A stretch of DNA of 64,000 nt from Dactylorhiza incarnata. Its lineage: Eukaryota; Streptophyta; Magnoliopsida; Asparagales; Orchidaceae. The stretch's first letter is position 1. Each line of letters begins with the position of its first letter. The position numbers and the translations under genes are program-made. This document shows positions 19,740 to 30,588 of this stretch, in pieces. Where the stretch lies: NCBI GenBank assembly GCA_033032865.1, contig JAWHQI010000501.1, positions 62,001 to 126,000 of the forward strand. The letters are read 5' to 3'. Below the pieces are notes generated by a model. That model did not search any database, was not told where the DNA came from, and saw only the letters and a list, made by a program, of their open reading frames with translations.

Positions 19740-19800
19740 GTAATGCGAGAACCTTCTTTTGTAACTTCTTTACAATGAAATGAAATGAAATACTTTTGCC
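19740..19800 (+). terminator. possible 3' end of the antisense gene
   Basis: T-rich sequence with TTGTAACTTC followed by AATGAAATGAAATGAAATAC, about 40-80 nt past the stop codon. This resembles a plant near-upstream polyadenylation region. Confidence 0.35.
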
Positions 19801-20229
19801 ACCGCTTGCGATCGTCATTATTATTATGTATTTTTCTTTTTCTGCATTTCTCGCTATTATCAGCCGACAGTTCGCGCGCCCGTACGCCATTTCACATGTT
19901 CTCGCACTTTCGTGCATGTGCTTGCATATCACTTGCCCGCTCAAGTACCAATGACCCTTAGTCCTAGGTCGTGACCAAGAAGCTCTCACCGCACAGGCGC
20001 GCCACATAGTCACAACCCTTTCGCACTCGTTCATGCACTTTTAGGACTTAGGAGGTTTTGTTGATTTCTGTCGGGGGCGTGACCATGCCGAGAGCTCACT
20101 TCGTCCCGCTCAATTTTGTATTCCTTGGGGATGGCAAGCATCCCATGGCGCATTCATCGGGCGAGTTCCCTTTATGATGGGCACCATTCGCCTTTTTTTC
20201 TGAGACTTATCTTGACTTCCCTTTCTTAC

Positions 20230-22205
20230 CTTGCCTTCTCCATGGGTTACCACTCGGTGAGCCTACGACCCTGCCATCTATGTGCGAGCCTGGTCAGTGT
20301 GTCTGCTCGGGGCTAATCACCTTTGAATTTCGGGTACCGAGTGAGGCTACGACCTTGCCTTCTAGGTGGGAGTCTGGTCAGCGGGTCTGCTCGGGGCTAT
20401 GCCTTAGAAAAGGCCTTCGAGCACCGTCTGCCCTGTCAGCTAGAGAGAGCCTGACTGTAGGATCACCTCGGGTTGTGTTTCACTTAAACATACTTTCTCA
20501 TCTTGCCACCGAGTGAGCATACGGCCCTGGCAGCTAGGTGGGAGCCTGATCAGCGGGTCTGCTCGGGGCTAACCTTTGAAACTTTACTCCCACTGAGTGA
20601 GCCTGCGGCCCTGGCAGCTAGGTGGGAGCCTGGTCAGCGGGTCTGCTCGGGCTATGTCTTAGAAAAGGCCTTCGAGCATCGTCTGCCCTGTCAGCTAGAG
20701 AGAGCCTGACAGCGGGATCACCACGTGTTATGTTTCACCTAAACAAACTTTCTCATCCTGCCATCGAGTGAGCCTACGACCCTGCCAGCTAGGTGGGAGC
20801 CTGGTCAGCGGGTCTGCTCGAGGCTATGCCTTAGAAACTTTCCTGTCTCTGAGTGAGCCTATGACCCTGCCAGCTAGGTGGGAGCCTGGTCAGCGGGTCT
20901 GTTCGGGGCTATGCCTTAGAAAAGGCCTCCGAGCACCGTCTACCCTGTTAGCTAGAGAGAGCCTGGCAGCGGGATCACCTCGGGTTGTGTTTCACCTAAA
21001 CATACTTTCTCATCCTGCCACCGAGTGACCCTACGGCCCTGCCAGCTAGGTGGGAGCCTGGCCAGCAGGTCTGCTCGGGGTTATGCCTTAGAAACTTTCC
21101 TGCCACCAAGTGAGCCTGCGACCTTGCCAGCTAGGTGAAAGCCTGGTTAACGGATCTGCTCGGAGCTATGCCTTAGAAAAGGCCTCCGAGCACCGTCTGC
21201 CCTGTCAGCTAGAGAGAGCCTGACAGCGGGATCACCTCGGGCTGTGTTTCACCTAAACATACTTTCTAATCCTGCCACCGAGTGAGCCTACTGTCCTGCC
21301 AGCTAGGTGGGAGCCTAGTCAGCGGGTCTGCTCTAGGTTATGCCTTAGAAACTTTCATGCCATCGAGTGAGCATGCGGCCCTGCCAACTAGGTGGGAGCC
21401 TAGTCAGCGGGTCTGCTCGGGGCTATGCCTTAGAAAATGCCTCTGAGCACTGTCTGCCATGTCAGTTAGAGAGAGCCTGACAGCGGGATCACCTCGGGCT
21501 GTGTTTCACCTAAACATACTTTCTCATCCTGCCACCGAGTGAGCCTACGGATCTGCCAGCTAGGTGGGAGCCTGGTCAGCGGGTCTGCTCGGGGCGATGC
21601 CTTAGAAACTTTCCTGCCACAGAGTGAGCCTGTGGCCCTGCCAGCTACGTGGGAGCCTGGTCAGCGGGTCTGCTCGGGGCTATGCCTTAGAAAAGGCCTC
21701 CGAGCACCGTCTGCCCTATCAGCTAGAGAGGGTCTGACAGCGGGATCACCTCGAGTTGTGTTTCACCTAAACATACTTTCTCATTCTGTCACAAAGTGAG
21801 CCTACGTCCCTGCCAGCTAGGTGGGAGACTGGTCAGCGGGTCTGCTTGGGGCTATGCTTTAGAAACTTTCCTGCCATCGAGTGAGCCTGCGGCCCTGCCA
21901 ACTAAGTGGGAGCCTGGTCAGCGGTTCTGCTCGGGGATATGCCATAGAAAAGGCCTCCGAGCACCGTCTGCCCTGTCAGCTAGAGAGAGCCTGACAGCGG
22001 GATCGCCTCGGGCTGTGTTTCACCTAAACATACTTTATCATCCTGCCACCGAGTGAGCCTACGGCCTTGCCAGCTAGGTGGGAGCCTGGTCAACGGGTCT
22101 GCTCGGAGCTATGCCTTAGAAACTTTCCTTCCATCGAGTGTGTCTACGGCCCTTCCAGCTAGGTGGGAGCTTGGTCGGCAGGTCTGCTCGGGGCTAACCT
22201 TTAAA
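20230..22205. repeat. 257-bp tandem array (about 7.5 copies) between the antisense gene and integrase
   Basis: Corresponding points fall at 20768, 21025, 21282, 21539, 21796 and 22053, exactly 257 bp apart. Each unit contains two diverged half-units built on CCTGCCAGCTAGGTGGGAGC, CTGGTCAGCGGGTCTGCTCG and GGCTATGCCTTAGAAA. The 86-codon frames inside it are repeat products. Tandem repeats downstream of pol are common in Tat elements. Confidence 0.95.
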
Positions 22206-22281
22206 ACTTTTCATCCCACTAGTTATCATATTATATGCAAGAAAAACTAAGTTTGGAAGTAAGCCATCGCATTACATGAAT

Positions 22282-23720
22282 TCAAGGGTAGAAATGTTTT
22301 AGGTCATCACCACACCGCGTGTGACCGATGGACTCGCCTTCGACATTCTGAAGATGGTATCCCCCTGATTTCAAGGCTTCTTCAATGACATAGGGTCCCT
22401 CCCAATTGGGATTGAGCTTACCCACCGCCGCTGACCTTCTGGCCGCATCGACCTTCTTTAAGACAAGATCCCCTTTTCTCGAATTGCTTGATCATGACGT
22501 GCTCGTCAAAGTACTTTGCCATTCGGCGCTTGACTTCTTCTTGCCAGATGGTGGCAAGATCTCGGACCTCCTCGACCAGATCTAAGGAAAGTCGCATCTC
22601 CTCTTCGTTCCCCACTCTCCATTCTTCGTCGCCTACCTCGGTGGCCTTTATCCGTGGTGTCTTGACTTCGAACTCTAGGGGAATGATGGACTCACAACTG
22701 TGAGAGAGCTTTAAGGGGGTCTCGCTAGTGGCAGTCTTGGGCGTAGTCCTTATAGCCCATAGGACTGAGGGGAGCTGCTCCACCCAATTCCCCTTCAAGT
22801 TTTCTACTTTATTTTTGAGCAGGTTCACTATGATCTTGTTCACTGCCTCCACCTGTCCGTTACTCCTAGGATGATGAACGGATGCAAACCTGAGATCTAT
22901 TCCCAGCTGGCTTTAGAAACTAATAAACTCTTCGCTAGCAAATTGCGGGTTATTATCTGTAACTATGGCTTGAGGAAGCCCATGTCGGCCGATGATACCC
23001 CCCCCCCCCCCACACACACACACAAAGTTGTGGATTACCTGGGAGGTGACCTTGGTCAAAGCCTTAACCTCCAACCACTTCGAGAAGTAGTCGATCATGA
23101 CCAGGAGAAACCTTTTTTGCTCGCTTGCCTGGGGGAAAGATTCTACCAGATCCATCCCCCATATGGCGAAGGGCCATGGTATCGTGATACTCCTTAGCTT
23201 ATGAGCCGACAAAAGTTGAAGCGGAGCGAACAGCTGGCACTTCTGGAATTTTTTGGCGAATTCTGTTGCGTCCTTTCTCTGGGTCGGCTGGAAGTACCCT
23301 TGCCTCATTATTCTTGCCTACAACGTCCTACTCCCCGAGTGACTGCCACACTCACCGGAGTGAACCTCCTCCAGGACCCTCGGGACCTCCTCCTCGGATA
23401 TGCATCGTGCTAAGAGTCCCGAGAGAGTCTTTCGGTACAAGTCCCCCACGTGAAGCATGTAGTAAGCAGACTTGTACCTGAAGCGTCTTTGAACTGGAAC
23501 CTCTTCCGGAAACCTGCCCGTTGCCAGGAAGGTCACGAAAGGATCCTTCCACGAGGGTCGCCGCTCTATATCCATGAGTTCCCCTTCCTCAATCGATGGG
23601 CGGAATAGGTCTGTCAAGGTTCCCCCGACCCGAGGACCGGACTTGGCCAACCGATCTACTGGGGTACTTTCTTCCCTCGGTATGTGCCTGATGGAGAATG
23701 TCTTGAACATTCCGATGAGA
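22282..23720 (-). pseudogene. T3 integrase and end of the second RNase H
   Basis: Minus strand. From 23720 down: MFKTFSIRHIPREES (end of the second RNase H) and a linker with DLYRKTLSG. The zinc-domain end is FAKKFQKCQLFA. The core has WGMDLVESFP (first Asp), LPQAIVTDNNPQF (second Asp) and QVEAVNKIIVN (Glu), then WAIRTTPKTATSETP, a basic C-terminal region, and a last stretch GPYVIEEALKSGGYHLQNVE ending at 22282. A (CA)n plus C run at 23000-23025 sits between HNFV and IGRHGLP. Stops and frame changes occur near 22860 and 22440. The gene is inactive. Confidence 0.88.
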
Positions 23721-23738
23721 ACCCTTGTAACATCCCGA

Positions 23739-23778
23739 CTTTTATTGGGTCACTAGACCCTAGTGGACCCAATAAAAG
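23739..23778. repeat. hairpin at the start of L4
   Basis: CTTTTATTGGGTCACTAG pairs with CTAGTGGACCCAATAAAAG (one bulged base) around a 3-nt loop, 13 bp inside the LTR end. Confidence 0.85.
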
Positions 23779-23829
23779 TAACCCCAAAAGGTAGAAAGTG
23801 ACCCGATTAGGGGATATTGTGTTAGGAAA

Positions 23830-24990
23830 CTCCAAATTGACTTCCGTTAGTTCCGTTAGACTCGTGTAATCAATATGAGTGTAATGGAACTCGTTCCATT
23901 CCAATCCGAGGTCGTTTGGAGAAAACGTCCGTTTTGAGTATCGTTGTGCGACAGAACTAAGTCATTGGGGTACAGTGGCCAAACGTACTCCAAATTGACT
24001 TCTGTCAGTTCCGTTAGACTCGTGTAATCAATACGGGTGTAATGGAACTCGTTCCGTTCCAATCCGAGGTTGTTTGGAGAAAACGACCGTTTTGAGTATC
24101 ATTGTGTGACACAACTATGTCATTGGGGTACAATGACCAAAATTACTCCAAATTGACTTCCGTCAGTTCCGTTAGACTCGTGTAATCAATATGAGTGCAA
24201 TGGAACTCATTCTGTTCCAATCCGAGGTCGTTTGGAGAAAACGACCGTTTTGAGTATCGTTGTGCGGCACAACTAAGTCATTGGGGTACAGTGACCAAAC
24301 ATACTCCAATATGACTTCCCTCAGTTTTGTTAGACTCGTGTAATCAATACGAGTGTAATGGAACTCATTCTGTTCCAATCCGAGGTCGTTTGGAGAAAAT
24401 GGCCATTTTGAGTATCGTTGTGCGACACAACTAAGTCATTGGGGTACAGTGACCAAACGTACTCCAAATTGACTTCTGTCAGTTCCGTTAGACTCATGTA
24501 ATCAATAAGAGTGTAATGGAACTCGTTTTGTTCCAATCCGAGGTCGTTTGGAGAAAACGACCATTTTGAGTATTGTTGTGCGACACAACTAAGTCATTGG
24601 GGTACAGTGACCAAACGTACTCCAAATTGACTTTCGTTAGTTCTATTAGACTCGTGTAATCAATACGAGTGTAATGGAACTCTTTCCATTCCAATCTGAG
24701 GTCGTTTGGAGAAAACGACCGTTTTGAGTATCGTTGTGCGTCACAACTAAGCCGTTGGGGTACAGTAACCAAACGCACTCCGAATTGACTTCCATCTGTT
24801 TCGTTAGACTCGTGTAATCAATACGAGTATAATAGAACTCGTTCCGTTCCAATTCGAGGTCGTTTGGAGAAAACGACCATTTTGAGTATCGTTGTGCGTC
24901 ACAACTAAGTCGTTGGGTTACAGTGACCAAACGCACTCCAAATTGACTTATGTCAGTTCCGTTAGACTCGTATATCCATTACGAGCGCAA
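23830..24990. repeat. 158-bp tandem array in U3 of L4 (7-8 copies)
   Basis: Units share CTCCAAATTGACTTC, GTTAGACTCGTGTAATCAAT, GTAATGGAACTCGTTC and GAGGTCGTTTGGAGAAAACG. Corresponding points are 158 bp apart (for example 23904, 24062, 24378, 24536). The array lies about 560 bp upstream of the TATA box. A decayed unit follows to about 25030. Confidence 0.93.
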
Positions 24991-25029
24991 CAGAATTCGT
25001 TGCACTTCAATCCGAGGTCATACGAGGAA

Positions 25030-26530
25030 TATGTCTGTTTCAGGTTTTGTAGGTCGCCACGACATAGTTTTCGAAATATTAAGCATACGAACTCAGAATC
25101 AACTTTAGTAAGTCTCAGTGGACTCCTAAAGTCAAAACAAAACCAACGGAGTTCGTTGTAACCAATTCCGGCGTCAGGAAGTCAAACCATAGTCAAGTAA
25201 AGTGTTATGTCACACTAAAAAGCGTGCACACACCCATATTGATTTGACACCCTTATGTTAACCCTTCACCCAACAAGTTGGACTCCTTGGGTCTTGACCC
25301 ACATGAGGGACCCACCCTATGGTTGACCTTGGTCAAATCCCCCCCCCCCCCCCCCCCCCCCAAGCTCATTTCTTTTGGATTTTTTTCCTAAGGGAGGGAG
25401 CCCTCACCTACCTCCCCACCATGAGAGGGTTGCCCCACTGGTGGACATCCCACCTTAGAGTAGTGGAGGGAGGGGGAAGAAATATCTTCCCCCACCCTCC
25501 CTTCCTTTAGTCCCACATCGGGAAAAAGGGAGGGAGAGCCCCCCTCCCTCCCTATAAAAGGGATACTCCCCCACCCCTCTGAACACACACACCCCAGCCG
25601 GACCTCTTCCTGCCTGACCCCCCTCGTCGGAGAGCCCTCCCAAATCCGCCACCACCGCCACCCCCCATGGCCGCTCAGCCCACCACCTCCCGATCCCCCT
25701 CTCTCAAGTGGACAACCTTGCCCTACTCCTTCCCACTCCCCAGAGACTTGCCCCCCCCCCCCCCCCCCCCCCCCCCGTCGTCGGAGCGCCGCCAGCGCCA
25801 CCCGAGCCATGCCTAGGCCCGGGTGGTGGCTCGGTCGTATGAGCCTCATGCAGGCTGCGCCACCGCCCCCTCAAGGATCAGTTGCAGATCCGCTGTGTGG
25901 ACCGAGGGACAGTGCGCGGTCCGGCATTTCTCCCTCCCCCAGTTTCCTCTATCCGCACCCCACCCTCCTCTACCCTTCCTGATTTTTTAAGGAAATTCTA
26001 GGCTCCTATGGCAAAAACCTTGAACATGAAAAATGTTCCTTTTTAAGAGGGCTATCCTCAGTAATTTTTTCGGAATTTTTGGAAGTATTTTGCTATTTAC
26101 AAAGGCCTTTGCAAGCTTCAAATGAAGGAATTAAATACTCAAATAACTTTGAAAAATTCATAAAAATTACGGGCTCAATTTTAAGGCCTCATAGAGGCAC
26201 TATCAAAGTTTGGGTTTTTTACAAAGTATTTTGATAATTTTGAGAGCTTAAATAGGTTTTCTTCGGGCAAAATAAACCCTCAAAATGGGCAGAAAAATAT
26301 GGGAATAATTTTTGGGCCCCTAACACATTATTGGGAATATACTCTAAAATTTGTGAATCATTTGGAGATAAACGTCACACTCATCAATTTTTCAAGATAA
26401 CAATAAGGCATCGTAAGACACAATCGGGTCACAATCGTGGGACGATATTACGAATAAACAACAACTCGGTCAATAAAGGTGTAAACTCAAAGCTCACAAT
26501 GATGTGGAGTTTTATGAAAACATTGAGCTG
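25030..26530 (+). promoter_or_regulatory. L4 promoter region and R/U5 start
   Basis: TATAAAAG at 25553-25560 follows a C/T-rich stretch (CCCTCCCTCCC) and precedes a C-rich region with ACACACACCCC. Two long C homopolymers lie at 25339-25361 and 25751-25776. Downstream sequence is AT-rich and noncoding. AGCTG at 26526-26530 is the left target duplication of AthM. Confidence 0.6.
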
Positions 26531-26567
26531 TGATGGGTAAAATTTTAAAAGCTTTGCATAAAAATTG
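26531..26567 (-). repeat. 37-bp remnant of the outer AthM LTR
   Basis: TGATGGGTAAAATTTTAAAA then GCTTTGCATAAAA. It matches the start of the other AthM LTRs (TGACAGGTAAAATATTAAAA, GCTTTGCAAAA) with few differences and sits directly after AGCTG. The rest of this LTR was deleted, joining it to internal sequence at 26568. Confidence 0.8.
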
Positions 26568-28371
26568 AGCTGATGTTCTTCTTCTTGCTGTTATCTGTGT
26601 GTGTGAAACTCTTTTTCCTAAATTTTCTGCTTTATGAACAATGCTTAATACAGGTATTTGGTCCACCTTTAAGGACGTTAAACAAAAAGGCTTCTTGGGA
26701 GACAACCCATGGGAACCACCCGGTTCCGCTTGCTTGCTTTAATTTCTATTATGTTCTGTTTGTTTTTGCTTTGGTGCTAACATTGCAGGTATGGCAACAT
26801 TTTTGGCGGACCCATTTATGCTAGCTCTCGCTTGGTGGATGCGGAAGGAGAAATATTTAAAGAAGGAACTACCGCACTTCTGGCATGCTCTTTTGTGAGC
26901 ATAGGTCCTCTCTACCCCTATTTTCCCTACTCCTGAATTGACTATTTTATTTCGTTTTGATCAAGTCTGGGGGAGAGAGAGAGTTGTGCACGAACACACA
27001 CTTTGCATAGCATGTTAGAATTTGCTGAGTTAGGATTTATCATTTTGTTGCACACATTGCATACACTTGCACCTAGTTCACGCGCACTTGATCACGGGCG
27101 CTTATTAGATATTGCTGTGAGGTTCCCCGCTCGTAAGAATTGGATTGTTAGTGTAGGAGTGAGGAGTAGAGAAAAATGTTGACTCGAGTAGTGATCTAGT
27201 CAAATGCTCCCGTCACGCCTAGGAATTTAATTAGAGTAGAATAAAATTCAAAGTTATAATTTAATTATTTTTATTATAGTAGCTGCAATTTATTTTACTT
27301 TAGTGATGAATCCGGTGAATTCAACGGTAGCGTAAGGTCGAGTGTAGATGTACTAGTAGTAGCTTATTACTAGGGTCAGAAGGAAGGACAACCTTTCTCG
27401 GTGGCTAGAACTTGCACTAGGCTACTCTTGAAACGATTGCGTTGAAGTACTCATTATAAAATGTGATATAGGCCATTTTTGATCCGTTTGTGCTTTTGAA
27501 ATCCTCACCAACGTAATCACCTTTGCAAGCCCACTTGAGCCTACCTTTCCTCCTTGTTTAGCTCCACAAAAATTTCACCAAAGCCATACGGCCAAACCTA
27601 TTTTCGCACCAACTTTTGAGCTGAAAAAAACTTCATTTGGTGTTATCTCTGTGTTGTATGGCAGCTTTGATTTAGCTAAAGGAACTATTTTATTGTGCTT
27701 ACAAAAGTATTTTGTCGAGAATAGAATAGAAAAGAAGAAAGAAGAAAAAAAAAAGAAGAAAAAATGTTGTTCAAAATGAATACTCTCTCGACAAATTCAA
27801 ATTATATTTGGCTTAGCATGCACCTAGTGTTCAGTTGAAGTCTGTGGGTGTTGTGTACTTCTTGAAAATGTTGTATTGGTGATTGTAATTCTCTTGAGTG
27901 CTCAGTTATGTTGAATGCGATTCCCATCGTCCTTTTACTTATCTAGCCTAAACTCAACCTAAGCCCAATCCTAACCCATAAGTCCTATTGATTTTAGATA
28001 CGAGTCGTCTCATGCAGTAGAGAGAGTGCGAACGTGCAAGCCTATGGACACCGACTTTGATGGATTTCTTAAGAGTTTGTCTCAAGCTTTGATTCGAGTA
28101 ACACTCTACTCATTAGTCACGCTATTTTCCCTTTTGCGCGACCGAAAGATTCACCAGGATTCACCATCCAAGTAAAGTAAATTTCAAATTACTGTTCTAG
28201 AAATAGTTAGATATAATCTTGAGTTTAATTCTATTCTAATGTATTTCTATGCACGTGTGCATGCGACTTCACATAGGTCTCTACCGCTCAAACTCACTCT
28301 AACATCCAATTTTTCCGACAGGAGAGCTGAGTAGTTTGCCCGAGACGTGCAAATGGTTAAGTCTGAGGGTG
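26568..28371 (+). other. duplicate of the AthP internal 3' region
   Basis: Near-identical to 43701-45504. Noncoding apart from a hydrophobic 83-codon frame (26573-26824) that I do not consider a gene. Contains the purine run CTGGGGGAGAGAGAGAG near 26967 and a GAAGAAAGAAGAA tract near 27735. Confidence 0.85.
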
Positions 28372-29875
28372 TGATGAGTCTCATTTATATACACATTTAT
28401 GGACTCATCTGGGCCGTATTTCTAGTTGATGCACTACACTTTAGGCATATTGTTTATTATATTTGTTATTCCTTGCTAGGTGCACTCTTAGGCCCGTTTC
28501 GGTGTGCATTTGCGCTCCTTGTTATTGGGGGTAAGCACATGGTGCTCCCCATCCCTTTCTCTATGTTTATCTAGTGCTGGAGGTGTTTTCCCAACTGTTT
28601 TATCTTGTGTACAGGTGGTCGGATCATCCTATTTTCCCCTAGAATTCATGATTGTGTGCAAGGCTCGGTCGTGCATTTTCTTGACGCACAGACGGTTGTG
28701 GTCGTGCGTTCTCATCTGGGCAGAAAACGGGAGTTCTGAGTTTGGTCGTGCGTTTTGACGCAAGAGCGGAATTGCCCGTGCGTGAGTCAAACACACGGAC
28801 GCCAGTTTCTTCCTGTTTCTAGCTTTTCTGAATTTACCCGTGCGTTTTGACGCACGGGCGGATTTGCCCGTGCGTGAGTAAATCGCACGGGTGGCGTAGC
28901 TTCGTCTTCACGCCAGTTTTTATCTTTAATTATCGCACGGGCAGCGCACGATCGTGCGTTCGACCGTGCGTGCCCAAAATTCTGCCAGTTTATTATAAAA
29001 GCGCAGGAAATGCCGATAGAAGGGACCGGATTTTCCCTCGCGGGAAAAGCGCAGGAACCCCGCCATTTTCGCCCTTTCCACCAGAGGAGACAAGAGGAGA
29101 CCATTTCCAGCGATCTCCTTCGCTACTCCTCCATCCGGGAGCACTTGCAAGCATTCTCCGCCGCTAGTTCAAGCATTCTTCGCCGAGGAGATCATAGAAG
29201 CGCTGAAGATCGTTGGAGCGGTGACAACCTCCTTCGAGTCCGCACACCATCTGAGGGCCGAGCCCGGAGAGAGCCCGACAACCTCTCACTCCGGCCGAGA
29301 ACCCAAGATGCAGTGACATCTTCTATGTGGTTCTTTCTAAACTTTGATGCTTGCGCCTTCTCTTTGTGTTGTTGTACGAACGCTTGTTAGGTTAATATTA
29401 TGGATTCTTGCTTGTGTTCATGTGCAATGATGATGTGGTGGTGAGAATAGCTTTCATTGTTGTTGTGATAGCCTAGGTTGTTTGTGTGTGAAGTCACCTA
29501 GCAATTGCTAGTGGTGATGTTGGCGAAGAGGTGAATACTTCCCTCACAAAACCTCGCATTGTGGCCACTCCATCCGCTTACCGAAGCGCGGCATCGCGAC
29601 CGCTGCATTCACCCACACCTTGCGAAGCGGTGCTTTTCGACTCGCATTTCTCTTATTTCCGCAATAGTTTAGGAATCCAATCACAACCCCCTTTGTTATT
29701 ACTTAGTAATCCCTTTAACTAATTTCCGGGCAGAGCGAGTCATACTACCCAACTTGTGGTCCTTTGAGATCGACATTCGGGGAGTTCCTCCCTATTTTAT
29801 TACTTGAGCGATCGGTGCACTGCAGTCGTATCGCATTTGGTGCTTGCTAATTAGCGTTGCTGAAATCGCGCATCA
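28372..29875 (+). repeat. duplicate copy of the AthP 3' LTR
   Basis: TGATGAGTCTC...CGCGCATCA, 1,504 bp, offset 17,133 bp from 45505-47008. TATAAAAG at 28994-29001. The CCGTGCG palindrome cluster at about 28660-28975 lies just upstream. Followed by GTCAT, the same target duplication as AthP. Confidence 0.93.
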
Positions 29876-30274
29876 GTCATCGCTGACGCCATTAATTTTG
29901 AAGGTGTCGCAAATTTCTAACAAGTTTGAAAGGTGTTGGTTTGGGTCCTCATCTGGCAAACCGTCGAACTGAATCGACTGTTGTACCATTTGGATTATGC
30001 TTGATTTTATTTCGAAATTATTATTAGCTATCGCGGGGCGAGTGACACTTGACCCAGTATCTTCCAAATTCGACCTGGAATAGTAGGCCATGGTCCGTTG
30101 TGGGGCCGCATTTAGATTGGGATCTGCCATATTATCCGCTATAGTATCGCCGGTTAATTCTTCGAGATTTAAGGGTTGATTTTGATCACGAGATCGATTG
30201 CGCTCGTGAAAAGTGCTCCCGATTTTGAGATCAAAAGCAATTTCGGGATTATCCGAAGAGCTTCCCCGGGTCAT
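29876..30274 (-). pseudogene. duplicate AthM gag N-terminal fragment
   Basis: Same frame as 47009-47407: MTRGSSSDNPEIAFDLKIGS through ANNNFEIKSSIIQMVQQSIQ to TFKINGVSDD, where the AthP LTR interrupts it. One codon differs from the other copy (Ser against Ile). The remainder of gag is absent here because this is the shortened tandem copy. The primer site and LTR follow upstream in the minus sense (30564-30588 and 30589 onward). Confidence 0.88.
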
Positions 30275-30588
30275 ATACTATATATAAAAAAAATCTTTTT
30301 TATAAGTAATTTTTTTTTGGGGGGGATTTTTTTGATGATAATTTAAGTAAAAGAAAGAAAGAGCTTTTTAAATAAATTTTTTTGATTTTTTTTAAGATGA
30401 AAATATATATAGATGATTCGTGTTTTGAATTTTTTTTGTTTAGTTTTTTGAACTTTTTCTATTTTTTGGTTTTTTTGTTTAGAAATTTATGCACGAGAGA
30501 AAAAGGGGGAGGGAGGAGTAAAAGATAAAATTAATAGCGATTCTTTTTTCGAAATAATAACAAATCCCCGGCAACGGCGCCAAAAACT

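Noticed and set aside
20280..22250. Series of 86-codon ORFs
   Set aside because: Each is one 257-bp repeat unit; stops fall at the same unit position.
26573..26824. Hydrophobic 83-codon ORF (also at 43706) as an envelope-like protein
   Set aside because: Short, without a signal or fusion-type layout, and no continuation; better seen as noncoding AthP sequence.
28847..29390. ORFs in AthP LTR copies
   Set aside because: They overlap promoter palindromes and occur in LTR only; no recognisable domain.
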